Shown here piece after piece: positions 61,598 through 64,000 of a DNA stretch of 64,000 bases. The position numbers and the translations under genes are program-made. Numbering within the stretch: position 1 is the first letter of the stretch; every line of letters begins with the position of its first letter. Source of the DNA: Desulfovibrio sp. Marseille-P6017 (lineage in GTDB: Bacteria; Bacillota_A; Clostridia; Peptostreptococcales; Peptostreptococcaceae); contig UWOR01000007.1 of the NCBI GenBank assembly GCA_900604495.1, positions 62,001 to 126,000 on the forward strand. The letters run 5' to 3'. The notes beneath the pieces were generated by a model. The model did not search any database. It was not told the origin of the DNA and saw only the letters and a list, made by a program, of their open reading frames with translations.

Positions 61598-62149
61598 TTA
61601 ATAGTTTTGAACTTTTCTAAATTTAAATCTTGTTCTTGGTCCTGCATTTTCAGCTCTTGCTACTAACATATTATCTGATTCCCTAACTCTTACATAATAT
61701 CCATTTGGAGCTAATAATACATACTCATTTTGACTAGTACTATATATATTAAATATAGATGCACCTTTATTATCTGTATCTGCAATTAAAAATCCTTTGT
61801 CATCAATTCTAATAAAATTTCCACCTCTAATTCTTATTTTAATTTGATTTCTATCAAGAAGTATCATTACAAATACTTGACCATCATTGAAGTATTCTCC
61901 TATTGAGTATAAATATCTATTCGCTCCTACTTGTACAAATTTATCATTAAATACAGATTTTATTTTTATTATAATCCTATTTGTATTTTCATTTGGTGAT
62001 TGATTTGGAATTGGTGGAAAATTTGGAAATCCTCCAGGTTGATTTTGTTCATTGTTTGGTGGCATTACTGGTCCTGGTCCATATGGAGGTAAAATAATAG
62101 GACCCTTTCCTGGAACTATTAAAATTGGCATTCTACTTTTATTTTTCAT
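61598..62149 (-). CDS. Proline-rich protein with fascin-like beta-trefoil domain
   Basis: 183 residues. About 8-55 is a Pro/Gly/Asn-rich low-complexity stretch (VPGKGPIILPPYGPGPVMPP). About 60-183 has repeats of the fascin or actin-cross-linking kind: KFVQVGANRYL, FIRIDDKGFLIADTDNKG, YYVRVRESDNMLVARAENAG, each about 40 residues. No signal peptide. Such modules are often surface- or spore-associated; I cannot say which. ATG 62149 behind GGGGGATAGAC. The gene is alone. Confidence 0.65.
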   Translation of the reverse strand: MKNKSRMPILIVPGKGPIILPPYGPGPVMPPNNEQNQPGGFPNFPPIPNQSPNENTNRIIIKIKSVFNDKFVQVGANRYLYSIGEYFNDGQVFVMILLDRNQIKIRIRGGNFIRIDDKGFLIADTDNKGASIFNIYSTSQNEYVLLAPNGYYVRVRESDNMLVARAENAGPRTRFKFRKVQNY

Positions 62150-62314
62150 GTCTATCCCCCTGCTGTAAAATTAATATTCACATTATATTATGTAATCAAT
62201 ATAGATAAAGTTCTATAATTCATAAGTAAGTATTTAAATCTAAAATTGATATACCATATATGCTATATTTCACTATTTAGCTCTAAATAAATTATTTACT
62301 AAAATATAAAATAA

Positions 62315-62343
62315 AATCTGGGTGATACTAGATCTCCCAGATT
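62315..62343 (-). terminator. Intrinsic terminator after deoC
   Basis: On the minus strand AATCTGGGAGATC and GTATCACCCAGATT pair with one mismatch and are followed by TTATTTTATATTTT. Confidence 0.75.
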
Positions 62344-62350
62344 CTCATAA

Positions 62351-63001
62351 TTATTTACATATAGTTATTGATGCTGATGCTCCTATTCTTGTAGCTCCAT
62401 TATTTATCATAGTTAATGCATCCTCTTTAGTTCTAACACCACCTGATGCTTTAACACCCATTTCTTTACCTACTGTTTCTCTCATTAACTTTATATCACT
62501 AGCAGTAGCACCACTAGTTGAAAATCCTGTTGATGTTTTTACAAACTCTGCTCCAGCTTCTTTTGATAGCTCACATGCTATAACTTTTTCTTCATCAGTT
62601 AATAAACAAGTTTCTATTATAACTTTTGTTAATGCTCTTCCTTTAGCTGCATCTACAACCGCTTTTATATCATTTTTCACATACTCTAAATCTCTATCTT
62701 TTAGCTTTCCTATATTTATTACCATATCTACTTCTGTAGCACCTTTATTTATAACATCATCAGTTTCAAATGCTTTAACATTAGTAGTTGTAGCACCTAA
62801 GGGAAATCCTATTACTGTACAAACATCGACTTCTGTGCCTTTTAATATATCTGACGCAAGTTCTACCATTGATGGGTTTACACAAACAGATGCAAAGTTA
62901 TACTCTTTAGCTTCATTACATAATTTTACTACTTCGTCTCTTGTAGCTTCTGCCTTTAATATTGTATGATCTATCATTCTTTCTAATTTTATATTATTCA
63001 T
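62351..63001 (-). CDS. deoC: Deoxyribose-phosphate aldolase DeoC
   Basis: 216 residues of a TIM-barrel class I aldolase. Blocks: [45 protein letters not shown] (Asp), [25 protein letters not shown] with the Schiff-base Lys, and VKASGGVRT. It splits deoxyribose 5-phosphate into acetaldehyde and glyceraldehyde 3-phosphate. AGGGAG and spacing favour ATG 63001 over GTG 63022. Divergent from a LacI regulator with an operator in between. No other deo gene is in view. Confidence 0.96.
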   Translation of the reverse strand: MNNIKLERMIDHTILKAEATRDEVVKLCNEAKEYNFASVCVNPSMVELASDILKGTEVDVCTVIGFPLGATTTNVKAFETDDVINKGATEVDMVINIGKLKDRDLEYVKNDIKAVVDAAKGRALTKVIIETCLLTDEEKVIACELSKEAGAEFVKTSTGFSTSGATASDIKLMRETVGKEMGVKASGGVRTKEDALTMINNGATRIGASASITICK

Positions 63002-63028
63002 ATGTACAATCTCCCTAATCACAGTATT

Positions 63029-63089
63029 TGAGTAATCGTTTACTCATTTTTACAAATTGATTATCTCATAATAAATATTTATTTGTCAA
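63029..63089 (-). promoter_or_regulatory. deoC promoter with LacI-type operator
   Basis: Minus-strand TTGACA (plus 63084-63089) and GATAAT (plus 63060-63065), 18 bases apart. TGAGTAATCGTTTACTCA (63029-63046) is a palindrome with 7-base arms and a CG near its centre, the typical LacI/PurR-family form, placed just downstream of the predicted start. Confidence 0.7.
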
Positions 63090-63190
63090 TATTATTTTTA
63101 GCTTGTTTTGCTCATATTTACATTAATACTTTCATTTGTTATTATATCTTTATAATATTGACTAAAAATTACTTAATCTAAGGAGATTAT

Positions 63191-64000
63191 ATGAAAAAAA
63201 AAGATAACTTATCTATAAAAGAGGTTGCTAAACTTAGTGGTGTATCTGTTGCTACAGTCTCTAGAGTTATAAATAATAATGGAAGATTTTCTGAGGAAAC
63301 ACGTAAGAAAGTTTTAAGTGTAATACAAGAGTATAATTATACAACTAACATGGCTGCTAAAAGCCTTCGTATTAGTAAATCTAAGACCATCGGTATTATA
63401 GTTCCTAATATAAATAATACCTTCTTTTCTGAATTAGTCTTGGAGATTGAAAAATTCTTTTTTGAAAATAGTTATTCCGTATTTATTTGTAATACAAATC
63501 AAGATAAAAATAAAGAAATAGATTATATTAAAAGTTTAGATTCTAAATTGGTAGATGGAATTATTTGTATATCATCTATATCTGTTAATCCTATGAATTA
63601 TATAAAAAGAAATATTCCTATTGTATACATCAATAATAGCGATTTTGATAATTCTTTTTGTATCGAGTGTGATCACTATATGGGAGGATTTTTAGCTACT
63701 GAGCACCTTCTAAAGAAAGGTTGTAAAAATATAGTTTTATTAACTAACAATAGAGATGCATCTGCTGTTAATCATAAGGTTAAGGGATTCGAAGATGCTA
63801 TGCAAAAACATAACATTCCTATTTTACCTGAATTAATTTTAAAACTAGAATTAGTTGAAGGAGTTTTTGAAGATTGCCAAAAAGCTATATATAATTTAAT
63901 CAAAAATAATACTAAGTTTGATGGTATATTTGCAACTAATGACTTAAGAGCTCATAGTGCTTTAGTTACATTGCAGCAAAATAATATTAATGTGCCTGAT
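63191..64000 (+). CDS. LacI-family transcriptional regulator (partial, runs off the right edge)
   Basis: 270 residues visible. The N-terminal helix-turn-helix and hinge are SIKEVAKLSGVSVATVSRVI and NMAAKSLRISKSKTIGIIVP; the periplasmic-binding-protein-like sensor follows with NTFFSELVLEIEKFF, LVDGIICIS and DGIFATNDLRAH. The end of the sensor lies beyond the window. It is divergent from deoC and probably represses it through the palindrome at 63029-63046; the inducer may be a deoxyriboside or sugar phosphate. ATG 63191 behind AAGGAG. Confidence 0.93.
   Translation, partial: MKKKDNLSIKEVAKLSGVSVATVSRVINNNGRFSEETRKKVLSVIQEYNYTTNMAAKSLRISKSKTIGIIVPNINNTFFSELVLEIEKFFFENSYSVFICNTNQDKNKEIDYIKSLDSKLVDGIICISSISVNPMNYIKRNIPIVYINNSDFDNSFCIECDHYMGGFLATEHLLKKGCKNIVLLTNNRDASAVNHKVKGFEDAMQKHNIPILPELILKLELVEGVFEDCQKAIYNLIKNNTKFDGIFATNDLRAHSALVTLQQNNINVPD

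Noticed and set aside
62322..62969. 215-codon open frame opposite deoC
   Set aside because: Mirror-image reading of deoC with Ser/Thr/Val-rich composition and no SD.

Overview
The window is very AT-rich, has dense genes, mostly good GGAGG ribosome-binding sites, frequent TTG starts and clear intrinsic terminators. Gene content (AgcS and NhaC-type carriers, AspD, lipoate ligase, FFTR-like thioredoxin reductase, QueK/QueL-type queuosine salvage, a B12-dependent propanediol microcompartment) points to an anaerobic Firmicute of the Peptostreptococcaceae, in the Clostridioides/Paraclostridium/Terrisporobacter neighbourhood. The species cannot be fixed from sequence reading alone. No rRNA, phage, insertion sequence or CRISPR array was seen; one tRNA-Leu is present.

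Layout. 1-1.7 kb: a SNF2/SWIM helicase running off the left edge. 1.8-3.1 kb: a purine permease. 3.3-8.3 kb: molybdenum cofactor genes (moaC, moaA, mogA, xdhC-like, yqeB-like, mobA) with a YbjQ-type protein and a small membrane protein. 8.3-12.3 kb: a RelA/SpoT-domain protein and RecQ. 12.5-21 kb: a decayed ORF, a sodium:alanine symporter, a PC4-like protein, an ArsR/NifX-like pair, thioredoxin with a pyridine-nucleotide-independent-looking reductase, a two-component system, a lipoprotein and an unusual HTH/ribbon-helix-helix protein preceded by 30-bp repeats. 21.3-23.7 kb: a queuosine/queuine salvage operon behind a preQ1-I-like riboswitch. 24-35.4 kb: a lone PTS IIC protein, TetR, tRNA-Leu, a pentapeptide-repeat membrane protein, two tandem NhaC-family carriers (one behind a lysine riboswitch), lplA, aspD and a phosphotransferase.

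35.5-54.3 kb holds the largest system, an 18-gene minus-strand pdu operon (order pduA-B-C-D-E-G-H-K-J-L, eutJ-like, pduM-like flavoprotein, pduN-O-P-S, orphan membrane protein, pduT). A divergent alcohol dehydrogenase (pduQ) and a PocR-type two-component system flank it. The dehydratase makes propionaldehyde from 1,2-propanediol inside a protein shell. PduP/PduL/PduQ convert the aldehyde to propionyl-CoA, propionyl phosphate and propanol. PduS/PduO regenerate adenosylcobalamin, and PduG/PduH repair the dehydratase. A satellite pduU-pduV-pduU group lies at 59.7-60.9 kb.

The right end carries asnB, a YdjM-like protein, a VTT membrane protein, MscS, a cold-shock protein, a decayed zinc-ribbon gene, a flavodoxin, a proline-rich fascin-like protein, deoC and a divergent LacI regulator running off the edge, with a palindromic operator between the last two. 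Most of this is recognisable biology. The least explained parts are the orphan pdu membrane protein, the flavoprotein/PduM-like fusion, the HTH-RHH gene with its repeat array, and the phased repeats between pduA and pduQ.
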